DNA of 64,000 bases from Ornithodoros turicata (GCF_037126465.1 NC_088202.1:130400123-130464122); one strand, 5' to 3'. Shown: positions 1 through 10,075, counted from the stretch's first letter. The notes: generated by a model not told the origin, from the sequence alone. Numbers and translations are program-made.

Positions 1-22
1 AAAGAATGAATGAAGCAAAGAA

Positions 23-740
23 TTAATAAACCCGGACCACAACTGTCTGTGGAGATATTGAGACATGGCTCAGATGCCACAAACGGCCTGATAAAACACA
101 GTCGCGAACATACGCTCGCTCTCGGTAAGAAAGTTGGCAGGGCGAGGAAACTTCACGTTCCGCTCGCAGCTCTTCAAGGTCCATTGTCCAATTATCAGCC
201 GTCGGCCTGCGATTGTCAAACACTACACCGAGGATCTTAAGCGAAGTGGCGTGCTGAAAGGGAAGAGACATGTACTGCGCAGGGTTCCCGAGGGGCATGA
301 ACCTGGTCTTCCTGGCGCTCATGGCAATCCCAGACACCGCTGCATAGGACTCATATAGACGCAATGTTTTGAGTGCAGAGTTCACGTCACGTCGAAGCAC
401 TGTTACGTAATCAGCGTAAGCAGTCACCTTCCATTCACCTAATTGCGGGAGAGGGTCAATTGCGGGAGAGGGTCAACTAAGGTAAACAAAGATGGAGAAA
501 GAGAGCAGCCTTGACGCAATCCTCTTGAGACATGTAATTCTCTCGAAAACCTTTGCACGATGCACAAGGAACTGCGATGGTTGCGCTAAAGACGTTTGAT
601 TGCATTGCAGATCCATTCGGGGAAGCCATATGTCTCAAGCACAGTGAACATGTAACAATGGGCCACACGGTCAAACGCCTTCTTTTGGTCAAGCGACAAC
701 AGAGACGCCTCTGATATTCGCATGGGCACGTAGGGGCAGC
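23..740 (-). pseudogene. LINE reverse transcriptase fragment (L1/Tx1-like), frameshifted
   Basis: Broken reverse transcriptase domain of a non-LTR retrotransposon, read right to left. Near 690 one frame gives LLSLDQKKAFDRVAH, the RT block with the first catalytic Asp. About 50 codons on, another stretch gives SRGLRQGCSLSPS, the RT RQG block. After a frameshift, 427-23 gives TAYADYVTVL (the YADD box with its second Asp changed to Tyr) and then a KILGVVFD block. A 17-bp direct tandem duplication (about 440-474, AATTGCGGGAGAGGGTC twice) sits between the RQG block and YADD and helps break the frame. The endonuclease of the same element probably lies at 1984-2901, with DNA-transposon insertions between. 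The domain identity is seen in the sequence; the clade assignment (L1/Tx1-like, because of FDR, RQGC and YAD spacing) is inference. The catalytic change means it is dead. Confidence 0.8.
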
Positions 741-1465
741 TAGATCACTGCACGGGCCCAGGCTTATCCGTCAGCCCGCCCCCGCCCGGGCTTTGCGTTT
801 TTTTATGCGGGCCTGTGCCGGGCTTCACAACGCCGGCCATGGTCCGGCATATACGCGAACATATTTCACGAGACTGGACAGGTGAATGTTGATGTCACTT
901 TTTGCCATTGGGTATGGGATATAATGGTATTCTCATCTGAAAATTATCATTTTTTATATGTGATCATTATTATTTCGTGTAATGGGTCTGAATTTCACAC
1001 GTGCACTCACACACACTTGGGGACGATTGGTGCGGGCGCGCTGAGAGTCCGTCACGAGGATCAGTTAGGTTAGATATTCTGACATATTTGGTTCGCGTGA
1101 GAGTTCGAGAAAGGGGAACTAATACCCGTGCATGCGCAATACAGCGGATATGAGCCTCTTTTGAACCACAAGGTACTCGTACATACATATCGCTCACGCG
1201 CCGCTGTGCGCTGCCTTCCCAAGCAAGCAAGCACCGGCTTGCCGGCAGAGAAACACAGCCGCTCCGTTCGAGTGTACCACTTCACTCTCCACCCATTAGC
1301 TGCGTCCTTTTCCTCGTTGGGCTCTGCTCTTTAGTAAGTCTAAATACGCTTCCGGGCCTCGAGAACACATAGAGCAGAGGCGGGCTGGGACCGGGCCTGA
1401 GCATGGAAACAGTCGGGTACGGGCTGGGCCCGGGCCAGCGGAGTCGTGCCCGGGGAATGGGGTAC
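741..1465. mobile_element. Possible GC-rich-ended DNA transposon insertion in the LINE
   Basis: The LINE coding sequence is interrupted between its RT part (below 740) and its endonuclease part (above 1490). The interrupting DNA has GC-rich ends of GGGCCC/CCCGGG type (CTGCACGGGCCC near 746; GGCCCGGGCC and GTGCCCGGGG near 1430-1461) around an ordinary centre with no ORF. The left end resembles the terminal repeat of the element at 20578-21344 (GAGCCCTGCACGGG). I see no clean target duplication, so the exact borders are uncertain. Confidence 0.35.
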
Positions 1466-1489
1466 GTAGGATGCACGCAGAACCTCAAT

Positions 1490-1828
1490 GGCGAAAAGGA
1501 TCAAGCAAAATGTGCAATGGTAATGTTCACACAGTTTAATGAAACAAGAACAAGTGTCACGAGAGACGCGGCTTGTTCATCACTCAGCTGATAAAGATGA
1601 GGATGTAAAACACATATGTGCTGCCCCCATCAACGTGATTTTATGACTCATTCTCAATATTGTTAACAGTCTGTACTCAGTCTGGCGGGCGGAATGAAGA
1701 TATTGCGCAACACCATGACCAGCGAGGGCGTGCGCTTGCAAATAGTTTTGTAGCATTTTTCCAGGAGGTAACTGAAGGACGAGAAGGTAACGCTCCTGTA
1801 GTGTTTCCAAGAATTCCCTCATTAGCGG
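1490..1828 (-). pseudogene. LINE linker fragment between endonuclease and RT
   Basis: This minus-strand stretch reads open into the MITE at 1837-1983 and would rejoin the endonuclease ORF once that insertion is ignored. It encodes a segment such as LMREFLETLQERYLLVLQL, which I interpret as the region between the endonuclease and RT domains of the same LINE. The boundary with the GC-rich insertion near 1465-1490 is approximate. No enzymatic motif is visible here; the assignment rests on position and continuity. Confidence 0.45.
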
Positions 1829-1836
1829 CGTCAGCG

Positions 1837-1983
1837 CAGGGGCGGATCCAGACCCTCGGTTTGGGGGGGGGGGGGTTTCTTTGTCGGAGCGCGTAGTGGG
1901 GCAGGGGAGCGAGGGAAATCCAATGTATAAACTGACGTTTTGGGGGGCGATCGCCCAACCGCCCCCCTTTGAATCCGCCACTG
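1837..1983. mobile_element. 147-bp hAT-type MITE inserted in the LINE
   Basis: Non-autonomous DNA transposon. Its ends are imperfect inverted repeats: CAGGGGCGGATCCAGA on the left, and CAGTGGCGGATTCAAA when the right end is reverse-complemented. The flanks are CGTCAGCG (1829-1836) and AGTCAGCG (1984-1991), seven of eight bases identical, which is the 8-bp target duplication expected of hAT elements. The interior has a G run and no coding sequence. It lies inside the minus-strand LINE ORF and contributes a proline-rich tail to its conceptual translation. A second sequence starting CAGGGGCGGACC at about 50575 may be a relative. Confidence 0.8.
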
Positions 1984-2901
1984 AGTCAGCGGCGCCCCTC
2001 TTCTCACAATGCATATCTTTGCTGCCAGTCGTTTGAGGGCAGACATCCGTTCACGTGCACGTTGACGAGCCCATGACAAAAGTACGTCTGGCACCCAAAC
2101 TTTAAAGGCTTCCCATTCCATTGCTGATGGTGCACGATCCGAACGGTACCCTTCAATTTTGGTCTTCACAATGGCCACAACCCCGTCATCCAGCAGCAAC
2201 GAGGTATCTAGGCGCCAGCGTACGTCTTCGTCCACTAGAAACTGTTCAGTGTCGAGGGAAAGGATCACAGCGTCATGATCATTCACATGAATACCAAGCT
2301 GGCGCGTGCTAGCTACTCTGCGCCCCAAGATATGTGCCTGGAGAAAGGGCGGGACGTAGAAACGATCTAGGAGGCTCGACGATTGCCCGCGTGACCAAGT
2401 AGATGCTAACGCCGAAGGTGTCCAGGTGTAAAGGTGTCCAGGCATCAACGAGGCAACGTTGCTTAAATATTCGGCGAAACTCCCGAGCATTCCACGTTGG
2501 TCTCTCACGGCTCGGTCCATGAACGTCGCTATCGGAATCCACAACACAGTTGAAGTCCCCACACAAGACGACATCAGACGAAACAAAACTAGTGCGGAGG
2601 TTATAGACAGAGGAATTGGTCTCACAAAGAAGTCAAAACGAAGCGCACGCGCATCTGCATCATATCTCGCATAGCAGTGGGACAAGTTGCGATTGAGTAT
2701 AAAAACTCCGTTGATGATGGAGGGCCAAAGCTGAAGAATGACATCCGCGTAACACGTAAAATGACTTTCTTGTAGGAACAGCAGATTACAACTCAAGCTG
2801 CGCGCGAGTTGTATAAAAGCTGTCTGCATGGCCGCTGATCTGAGTCCTTGCACGTTAAGCGTCATGAATGCCATCAGCCCTAAGCGAATGTAAAAGAGCA
2901 T
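1984..2901 (-). pseudogene. LINE endonuclease (APE-like) domain, 5' part of the LINE
   Basis: About 300 residues of an apurinic-like endonuclease, which nicks target DNA for LINE retrotransposition. The N-terminus reads MTLNVQGLRSAAMQ and then LLFLQESHF, matching the conserved NxxGL and QE(T/S)H blocks with the metal-binding Glu. A later VNDHDAVILSL matches the terminal SDH/DHD block that contains the catalytic His. The frame is open until the MITE at 1983. I take a start near the ATG that precedes TLNVQGLRS rather than the upstream one, because the LTR of the neighbouring retrotransposon begins only 25 bp beyond (2926) and the 5' leader is lost there. The continuation is at 1490-1828 and 23-740. 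Single frame but part of a fragmented element, hence pseudogene. Confidence 0.8.
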
Positions 2902-2925
2902 AAACCATCAGTCGCATGAATCCTC

Positions 2926-3149
2926 TGTAAGGATTCGGTCTTCCGAGAGAAGACGACGAGGAGTCAAGGGCAGAGAAGACGATGAGAAAGAAGAGGACAG
3001 GAGGATTCCGATCTCTGGCAGGCGCATGATCGGCACTGCATGGGACTTGATGATGGATTTTTGCTGTTAATTTAAGCATGGTGGGAAAGTAAACTTGTTC
3101 TTAAACGTTCCACCTCAGGTCTCAGGGAGTTAATTACAAGAGCCTCACA
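2926..3149 (+). repeat. 5' LTR of Ty3/gypsy element (plus-strand piece)
   Basis: A 224-bp LTR with canonical TG...CA ends: it begins TGTAAGGATTCGG and ends CCTCACA. Most of it recurs inverted at 4080-4273, next to the integrase of the opposite piece, which identifies it as an LTR. Compared with that copy it has a small internal replacement (about 2995-3015) and retains a further 40 bp or so at its 3' end. A primer-binding-site-like sequence follows one base later. Confidence 0.85.
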
Positions 3150-3150
3150 A

Positions 3151-3165
3151 TTTGGCGCAGCCGAC
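3151..3165 (+). other. Primer binding site-like sequence
   Basis: TTTGGCGCAGCCGAC lies one base after the LTR end, the position where Ty3/gypsy elements pair with a tRNA 3' end to prime minus-strand synthesis. TGGCGC starts are common among gypsy primer sites. I did not identify the tRNA. Confidence 0.6.
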
Positions 3166-3219
3166 ACAGACTTCTTGGATCACCTTTTGGAACGTTCGAA
3201 CGCATGCCACGTAGACAAC

Positions 3220-4078
3220 ATGCCTCCGAAGAAAGATGCCAGTGGTGCAACTGCAACTACAAATGGTATCAACGACGTTGACATGGAAGGAATTCTCAAC
3301 GGCCTTAAGGAAGCCACTGAAGCTCTGAGTCTGGCTGCACAGACGCAGACCAGCGCTTCCCGATCAATTCAAGTAAACGTGACGCCAGGCTTGATCACGC
3401 ATGTACGACTCTGCGACGGATCCTCAGGCGATAATGTTAGCGACTGGTTGACTGAATTCCAGCGGATCGCAACTCTCGCGCAGTGGAATGACGAAATGCC
3501 TCTCAGTATGGCTATCAGCAAACTTCGAAGTACTGCCCGACGTTGGCATGGAGCGCGAGGGAAAAACCTCAAGACATGGCAACAATGGAAAACTGCATTG
3601 GTGAGTGCATTTTCTGTGGAAGAAAATCCAGCACTCCTGTATGAGCAAATGATGAAACGTGTTCAGCGTACGTCTGAAAATGTAGCCAACTATAAGTACT
3701 GCAAAGCGGAACTACTTCAGAAGAGCAAGACTGAGGAGACCACGTCAACCTTTTCTTCGATAATTCTTTCTGGTTTAAGGGATCAAACGCACATCGCAAG
3801 ACTCAGATGTCAGTGTTGGGACGGTCTCGATGACCTCATCAAAGCTGCAAAACAGCTAGAAGATGATGAAGTCGTGCACAGACGCGTGCATGCTTGTTCC
3901 GCTCAGCCAGCCTTCAGTGGTTCGGTCCAAAGATTCATTCCAATGCAACAAATCTTCGGAAAGTCATAATCGGACGGATACGAAGCTCACTTCTTCAGCA
4001 GCAAATATGCCTGTGACGCCATCGACCTCGCAAGTCCCTACAACAAAGCCGCCTCCATCATCAAAGAGCAGGCCAGTT
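3220..4078 (+). pseudogene. Gag of Ty3/gypsy element, truncated before the zinc knuckle
   Basis: Structural protein that forms the cytoplasmic particle of a gypsy-type retrotransposon. The frame opens upstream, but the first ATG with the right position starts MPPKKDASG at 3220. The capsid-like retrotransposon gag core follows: VRLCDGSSGDNVSDWLTEF, then IAKLRSTARRW-type and WQQWKTALVSAF blocks, then LSGLRDQTHIARL. The reading frame stops at 3969 by a small frameshift relative to the copy on the other strand. Homology with that copy (7650-7913) continues to 4078, then breaks abruptly into the inverted LTR. The zinc knuckle, protease and all of pol are therefore missing from this piece. Non-functional. 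Confidence 0.85.
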
Positions 4079-4079
4079 G

Positions 4080-4273
4080 ACGTTTAAGAACAAGTTTACT
4101 TTCCCACCACGCTTAAATTAACAACAAAAATCCATCATCAAGTCCCATGCAGTGCCGATCAAACGGCTGCGAGTCGTTCCGTAGAGATCGGAATCCTCCT
4201 GTCCTCTTCTTTCTCGTCGTCTTCTCTGCCCTTGACTCCTCGTCGTCTTCTCTCGGAAGACCGAATCCTTACA
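4080..4273 (-). repeat. 3' LTR (partial) of Ty3/gypsy element, minus-strand piece
   Basis: Read on minus, it begins TGTAAGGATTCGGTC at 4273, directly after a purine-rich tract, and matches the LTR at 2926-3149. It ends early at AAACGT (4080), about 40 bp short of the LTR 3' end, where it is joined to the truncated plus-strand gag. Confidence 0.85.
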
Positions 4274-4290
4274 CTTCCTCCCCCTCTTGA
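4274..4290 (-). other. Polypurine tract before 3' LTR
   Basis: On minus the sequence AAGAGGGGGAGGAAG lies immediately before the TGTAAGG start of the LTR. This is the position and composition of the plus-strand primer of LTR retrotransposons. Confidence 0.75.
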
Positions 4291-5420
4291 CGGTGGGTAT
4301 ACGCTGCGGAACCGAACCGTCACGCTTCATTTGGAAGTGTTGTCGATTGACGTGACGACGCGCAATGCAGCGCCTCAAATCTTGTACGTGGAGCCTTGGG
4401 TTGACTCTTGAGCCAAGATAAAGAGAGTAGACATTTCCCGACCTGTGGATAATTTTCTCTGGACCAATCCATGGCTTGGCGAGTCGAGAAGTTTCGCCTT
4501 CGGCCTTATTCGACAAGGCCCTGTTGCGATAAAGCACTAGGTCGCCGACATTGAATTCTGCAAATCGCCGAGATCTGTTGCAGTAATGGTTGCGCTTCTG
4601 TGACTGCTGTGCGAGCTCGCATCTAGCTTCTTCGAGCCGTTCTTCAATCGTTCCTTTCGTGTGATCGGGAAGCAATGCCACCGGAAACACTGAATCTGCC
4701 GGTGCTCCGGGAAGGGCGGTGACGATTAACTCAAATGGAGCTGATCCAGTTGAACGGTTCTTCGCAGACCGTAGGGCGAAAAGCAGTTCGGGAAGCTTCG
4801 TGTCCCATTGTCGCTGGTTTTCTTCCAGGTATGTCTTGATCATGCACTTGAGTGTCTGATTATACCTCTCTGTTGCATCGGGTAGCGGGTGATACGTTGG
4901 AGTGAATGTTTTCTGAACTCCCCATGATGCACACAATACGGACAAGTTGGATGATTTGAATGGCGGGCCATTATCCGTAAATAAGATGCATGGCGCTCCC
5001 CATGGTGAGAATAACTCACGTGTCTTGTGACAGACAGCGGTTGCTGTGGCCGATCTGAGTGGAAAGGCTTCGACGTATTTGGTGAAGATGTCCACGAAAA
5101 CGAGCAGGAACCGGAAACCCTTCGATGTTGCTGGATACGGTCCCATAAGGTCAGCAGCCCACACCTAGAGTGGCTGCTTTGCTGTGTACGAAGACATGTA
5201 GCCTTGGGGCTTTTGCCGTGGGATTTTCGTGCGTTGACAACTTTCGCAGGATGCTACGTACTGTTCCACATCTCTGTGCATTTTCGGCCATACAACTCGG
5301 TTCTTCAATCTTGAAAGCGTTTTTTCCAGTCCAAGGTGCCCGGCCGTTGGTGCGCCGTGAAATGATACAAGAAACATCTCTCGTAGCGAACTGGGAAGAA
5401 ACGGCTTCCACTGTTCCTTG
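4291..5420 (-). pseudogene. Integrase domain of Ty3/gypsy pol (minus-strand piece)
   Basis: Inserts retrotransposon cDNA into the genome. The N-terminal zinc-binding part is at 5377-5165: FHGAPTAGHLGLEKT supplies the two His and CESCQRTK the two Cys (HHCC). A stop or frame change near 5165 separates it from the core. The core (5164 down) shows WAADLMGPYP with the first catalytic Asp, FTDNGPPF with the second, and DATERYNQTLK, where the Glu of the DDE triad is expected. A basic C-terminal tail after VGDLVLYRNR (chromo/GPY-like area) runs on through the polypurine tract into the LTR. The triad looks intact, but the frame is broken between zinc finger and core, so I call it a decayed copy. Confidence 0.85.
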
Positions 5421-5516
5421 TCATCTCTGCTGGCTACTAGCTGGCAGAGGATGCCTTCCTGAGGGTTGAATTTCTCTCCGTTGTGTTCAACAACCGGTCC
5501 ATCAGAGTGAAATTTT

Positions 5517-6245
5517 TCAAAATATGAGTTGCAAGAAAGGATCTATCCTTTGAGCTTGCCTGAAGGCTTCTCCTGCTTGGAAAGTATCTGGATCTACTGC
5601 GAGATACTCCGAATCCGTCTGTTGTGTTGCGCTTTCCTGTATGTCGTTCTGAGCAGATGCTTGGGCCCGTGTGATTACAGCAGCAACTGTGCTACGTGAC
5701 AGCGCATCCGCGACGGGGTTGAGCTTGCCACTTCTATGCTTGACGGTAAAAGCGAAGGCTTGAACGCGAAAAACCCAACGTGCTAGACGTCCTTCGACAG
5801 GGTTCTTTTCGAATAGCCATTGGAGCGCAGCGTGATCAGTAATAACTGTTGTACATTGACCTTCAATGTATGGTTGCCATTTCTCCAGCGCCCAAATTAC
5901 ACCGATACATTCTTTTTCCGTTGCACTGTATTTGATTTCTGCGTTGGACAGCTTGCGGCTGGCATAGGCCACGACTCGCTCACCGCTGTCGCTATGCTGA
6001 GAAAGAACGGTTCCCAGTGCTGCATCACTGGCATCTGTGGTAATCTGGAACGGCCTTGTAAAATCAGGGTCCTGGAGGACAGGTGCTCTCACCAAAGCGT
6101 CCTTCATAGCTTGAAAAGCAACTTCGCACTCTGGAGTCCAGATCCATTTGACACCTTTCTTTTTCAAAGCATCTAGTGGTTTTGCCAGCTCTGCATAGTT
6201 CTGTATAAACCTTTGATACCACCCGCTCAAGCCTAAAAAGCGGTT
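5517..6245 (-). pseudogene. RNase H domain of Ty3/gypsy pol
   Basis: Degrades RNA in RNA-DNA hybrids during reverse transcription. In order it shows the RT connection region (SGWYQRFIQNYAELAKPL, then WIWTPECEVAFQAMK), then the RNase H motifs FQITTDASDAALGTVL (first Asp), YSATEKECIGVIWAL (Glu) and TTVITDHAALQWLF (Asp), and finally LARWVFRVQAF and NPVADALSR. This is the usual gypsy order and spacing. The frame differs from that of the RT upstream. It is separated from the integrase zinc finger by about 100 bp with a frame break. Confidence 0.9.
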
Positions 6246-6249
6246 TAAC

Positions 6250-6990
6250 TCTGAGGTTTCTTGGAGCCTTATAGTCGGTTATCGCCGTTACTTTTTCATC
6301 CACAACGCTGATGCCATCTGTCGAGACAATGTGTCCCGATACTCTAGCTGCTTTCTACAAAAGCGGGACTTGTTAAGCTTGACAGTCAGGTTATGCTGTG
6401 CGAGGCGGTCCATAACTTGAGCGATGTGTCGAAGATGGTCTTCAAACGTTTCGCACCAGATAATTATGTCGTCGATGTATAGTTTCCAACAAGATCACCT
6501 AAGACGTCGGACATCATCTTCTGAAACGTTGCAGGACCGTTGACAACACCGAACGGCATGACTTTGTATGCAAATTTGCCCTTGTGGCAAATAAAAGTCA
6601 GTTTGTATAGATCCGAAGGTGCTACAGGTATCTGGTGATACACAGAAACCATATCCAGTGTCGTTAGAAATTTCGCTTTTCCAAGTAGAGTCAACGAGTG
6701 CTCGATGTTGGGAATGGGGAAAGAATTGACCTTGGTAACGGCGTTGAGCTTTCTGAAGTCAACGCGAAGCCGAACTTCACCATTCTTCTTGTTAACAGGT
6801 ACGGCTGGAAAAGCCCACTGGCTGTTGCTTGGCCGAATGAGGTTCCTTTACAGTAACGTTTCCAGTTGGTGCTCAATAGCTCTTTGCTTTGAGAATGAGT
6901 ATGGGTAAGGTTTGCAAGCAACTGGAGCTGCGTCGCCTGTATCAATGTATAATGTTGAAGTGGAGCGTCCAGGGCAATCCGTGATGACCG
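6250..6990 (-). pseudogene. Reverse transcriptase domain of Ty3/gypsy pol, several frameshifts
   Basis: RNA-dependent DNA polymerase of the element, in at least three frames. Upstream, near 6800, one frame reads as a LNAVTKVNSFPIPNIE-type block (RT block 2). 6694-6464 gives LTLLGKAKFLTTLDMVSVYHQ (LDM in place of the usual LDLxxGY) and KVMPFGVVNGPATFQ (PFG block). The YIDD active-site box is present near 6478 but in another frame. The segment with the KLNKSRF-type block follows. The frame changes at the PR/RT border and again before and after the active site show this copy is inactive, although the catalytic motifs survive individually. Confidence 0.85.
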
Positions 6991-7189
6991 TAGAATACGA
7001 TTAAACACTGCAAGAAGTCGGTCTTTGTTTTCTTGAGTGAGCGTGGCTTTTTCCACTGCTAGAGATAGTGCGTCCGCAGGATCACCTGTGGTGCTACTTG
7101 TTATTGCTTGGGTTTCATCGTTATAGCTTGATGAAGTACTATATGCAGGCTGAACGTCCAGTACGGTAGTGCAGTTAGAATCTGCGTCT

Positions 7190-7600
7190 TCAGTGGTAAG
7201 GATGTCGATGTCCCCTCCAGTAGTTGTACGCAGCTTTAGCGGTCGAAAAGAGAGTTCTTGTACCAAGCAATCGATGGATGTCCATGCCGGCAATAAAGTC
7301 GGTGGAACAGTCTTCCATGATGAGGGTTGGCACCTCTCGGTTCCAGGACTTTACCTTCACCAGTACAGGCACTGTGCACAGAACGGTGATTTTTGTTTTA
7401 TCAGCGTTCCAAACGGGGCTGTTGCAACTGGCACCATCTTCCAGAACACCCAATTTCTTGGAAAAGTCTTTCGACATAACGCTGAGCGTTGCTCCTGTGT
7501 CAAGCAGCATGAGAGTTTCACTGTTATTCACTCTTGCCTGTATGAAGATCTGCTTGTGATCTTCCGTCAATGTGGAGTGCATCTTTCTTTTCTCTTTTGC
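7190..7600 (-). pseudogene. Aspartic protease of Ty3/gypsy pol
   Basis: Retropepsin-type protease that cleaves the gag-pol polyprotein. The frame is continuous with the zinc knuckle of gag. The active-site block is LMLLDTGATLSVMSKDF near 7500-7460, with the catalytic Asp in DTGA. The flap and C-terminal half follow, including STDFIAGMDIHRLLG, a typical retropepsin C-terminal block. The downstream pol frame changes at about 7250-7190. Length and order agree with gypsy elements. Confidence 0.85.
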
Positions 7601-7913
7601 GCACTTCGGAGCAATGTGTCCTTCTTGACCACATGTGTAGCACACTGGCGTGCTCTTTGACGAAGGGGGCGGCTTTGTTGTAGCGACTTGCGAGGTTGAT
7701 GGTGCCACAGCCACATTTGCTTCTGAAGAAGTGAGTTTCGTATCCGTCCGATTATGACTTTCTGAAGATTTGTTGCATTGGAATGAATCTTTGGACCGAA
7801 CCACTGAAGGCTGAACTGGCTGAGCGGACCAAGCATGCACGCGTCTGTGCATGACTTCATCATCCTCTAGCTGTTTTGCAGCTTTGATGAGGTCATCGAG
7901 ACCGTCCCAACAC
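7600..7913 (-). pseudogene. Gag C-terminus with CCHC zinc knuckle
   Basis: Nucleocapsid part of gag in the minus-strand piece. It overlaps in sequence with the plus-strand gag at 3817-4078 and continues further, into CYTCGQEGHIAPKC at about 7618-7660, a CX2CX4HX4C knuckle that binds nucleic acid. Homology to the plus-strand gag ends at about 7913, so the capsid region and 5' LTR of this piece are absent. The two frames through 7863-7567 show a frameshift between the capsid end and the knuckle. Confidence 0.85.
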
Positions 7914-9711
7914 TTTCCGTCGTAACACCTCTACTACTTGTAGCCGCTCCCTCAACGAGCAGTGAGACAACCCCCCTCCCCTCCCGTGCAGTTTTTTCGT
8001 TCGTTTTCGTTTTTGACTAGCAGCGTGTTTTGTAACAAATAAAATGAGCTCCTGCGAAGACTGTTCTGTGCCCACCCTTCAAAAACCGTCCACTCCTTGA
8101 AAGAGTGTAAGGGAGTGAGGGAAGGAAGCACAGGGAGTGTAGATGAGACAATTAAACATATAGGATGAACACAACAGAAGCCAACTGCCATTATTCAATT
8201 GAAGTATGCAATGATGGGGCGTTGTGAGGTTTGTGTTGTGTTCGTCTTCCAGTGTTGAATTGAATCATCTGCTACTACGTTACATAAGAAAGATGCCGTC
8301 CGCGGGCGCCACGAGTGCTTTCTTCTGTGTAAATGTTGGAGTGTCTGGCAACAATGTAAGAGAGAATGTGTTCAGGGCGAGTGCGTGTCCCCGCGTGTCC
8401 TAGCGCGTCTTGGCATTTTGAAGAGACCGTAGCTAATGTGGTGCAGTTGGTAGCATCTCTGACCGGTAACCGGAGGGCGTGAGTGCATTTCCTTCAATTG
8501 TCATTATTCAATTGGAGGTGCAGATGTCACGCGACGCGAACGGGCGTCCGTCCGTCCGTCCATCCGAGTCTTTCTACGAGTGCTTTTGTGATTGGACCAG
8601 GCAGCGAAAATGTTTTGCATGGTGACGCCGGATGAACAGCTCGACGAATGGAACAGCTTTTCGAGCCACGTGAACTGTCACGTCCTGCTCCTTTCAGCAC
8701 TTCTATCAATCCGTTGGTATTGACTCAATGAGACGCATTGAAAGCTCAATATGAAATACACTCAGTAATTTCCAACAGCTTAAAGAACGGCATGAGAACA
8801 CAATAAAGTTTTCGCTTTCCGTAGAGAGTTTCTGTGATGTGTTGCGTGTACACGGTAGCCCGTTGCAGGAGATGTCAGACGAGAGTGATAACTGAACGGC
8901 AACAATATTTAATATAAATATTATATACAAGGCATATACGTATTAAGGAAAAGGCTGACTGGTCAAGAACTCGGGGGACGTGATGGCGGCAAGGTCCCAG
9001 ACCTTCCGGTGGTAAAAGTCCCCACTCGAGCTGTCACAAAATAGCGGGCGCCCGCTTATAAAGACAAAAATCGGCCGCTGCCCACCAACGTAGATGCGCC
9101 AATCAAAACATTCAAGAGAAGGTTAAAGCAACTGCCTAATTGGTTACATTAACCAGGTTGGAAACGTGAAATCCTCCGTACCAACTTGAACTAAACCTGT
9201 TAATCCCGTCCGCCATTTTGGACATGTCGCACAGTGCTTTCGGCTCAAGGGATTGCCGTATAGGGCCACACAAGCGAGCTGACCAAATGGGTCACGAGTC
9301 GCGCAATTCCCAGTAGAGCAACTGGCGCGCGTGAGCACGAAGCGTTATTCAACTGGTCCTTCAGACCGGCGACGATGGAGGCGTAAATAAACATGTCTAC
9401 GTAGTTACAGGTTTAACCCTTAAAAACACAGAAAGTCCTAAAACAAAAGGTTGCAAGGTTTAGTTGTCATCGATTCTAATGAAAGATGTTCAAGTTAATG
9501 TACAAGCAGGGCACGAGTTCACCGAGCTTAGAGACGTCCAGGGCAAGTCAGCACGATCATATGCATGCACTATACTTTTGACAATGCTTTGTCTGGATGC
9601 CTGCGACTAATTTTTATTACGACTGGTGTGCCTTAAGGCAAAGTGCACTAAAGTACGTAGTTTTCGTACGACGCATCATTTGTCCAAAGGCGATGGGGCA
9701 GTGTCTGCACA
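7914..9711. other. No gene recognised; one degenerate tRNA-like site
   Basis: Apart from the tRNA-like stretch at 8430-8492 and a short GTCC run near 8545-8565, I see no coding similarity or clear repeat. Short ORFs here lack domain motifs. Confidence 0.5.
8430..8492 (+). repeat. Degenerate tRNA-like (SINE head) sequence
   Basis: GCTAATGTGGTGCAGTTGGT begins a tRNA-like 5' half with box A character. A loop GACCGGTAA follows, like the anticodon loop of the better preserved copy at 48292. The anticodon stem pairs at four of five positions and the T arm (box B) is badly decayed. I read it as an old member of the same tRNA-derived family. Confidence 0.45.
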
Positions 9712-10058
9712 TTAACTTTCGCGTGGCCTCTTTGGCTCTGCACAAGTCGGAGGGCCCTCCTTCTCCTCCTCCGGAGGTATTACGTTCCAGTGCCAAGTTT
9801 TTATGTGCTGCACCAGTGAACGTTTCATGACAAAAGCGTCGGCGCAGTGCGGGCACTTGTGAGGCTTTTCACCAGTATGAGAATGTATGTTCATGTGGCG
9901 CTTCAGCATATATCGGTCAAAGAACGCCTTGCTGCAGACGTTGCAACTGTATCTTCTTTCCCCAGTGTGTAAGTTCTCGTGTCGAGACAGGTCATACTTT
10001 GCAGTGAAAGGACAGAAACGACATTTCCTTTGTAATCCTCGCTTCGCAGCCGTCAATT
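9712..10058 (-). CDS. C2H2 zinc-finger protein, terminal exon
   Basis: Probable host gene exon encoding a DNA-binding protein. It carries three zinc fingers in order: CRFCPFTAKYDLSRHENLH, then CNVCSKAFFDRYMLKRHMNI followed by HSH, and CPHCADAFVMKRSLVQHIK with a TWH end. The linkers are of TGE(R/K)xY/H type (HTGERRYSC and HTGEKPHKC), and a short acidic/proline tail ends at a TAA at 9712. The exon start is set by a splice acceptor: on minus, a pyrimidine-rich tract and TTTACAG precede AATTGACGG at 10058, and no ATG is present. Upstream exons should lie to the right on minus; I found none I can defend. The first finger has the CxxC-x12-HxxxxH look of array-type fingers common in arthropod families. 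The frame is clean, unlike the neighbours. Confidence 0.75.
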
Positions 10059-10075
10059 CTGTAAAGCAGTAAATA
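10059..10075 (-). promoter_or_regulatory. Splice acceptor of the zinc-finger exon
   Basis: On minus, TTTACTGCTTTACAG immediately precedes the open frame of the zinc-finger exon. AG is at 10060-10059. It decides the exon start because no in-frame ATG precedes the first finger. Confidence 0.65.

Noticed and set aside
4118..5164. Long minus ORF as a functional gene
   Set aside because: It is integrase but runs through the polypurine tract into the LTR, and the upstream pol frames are broken.
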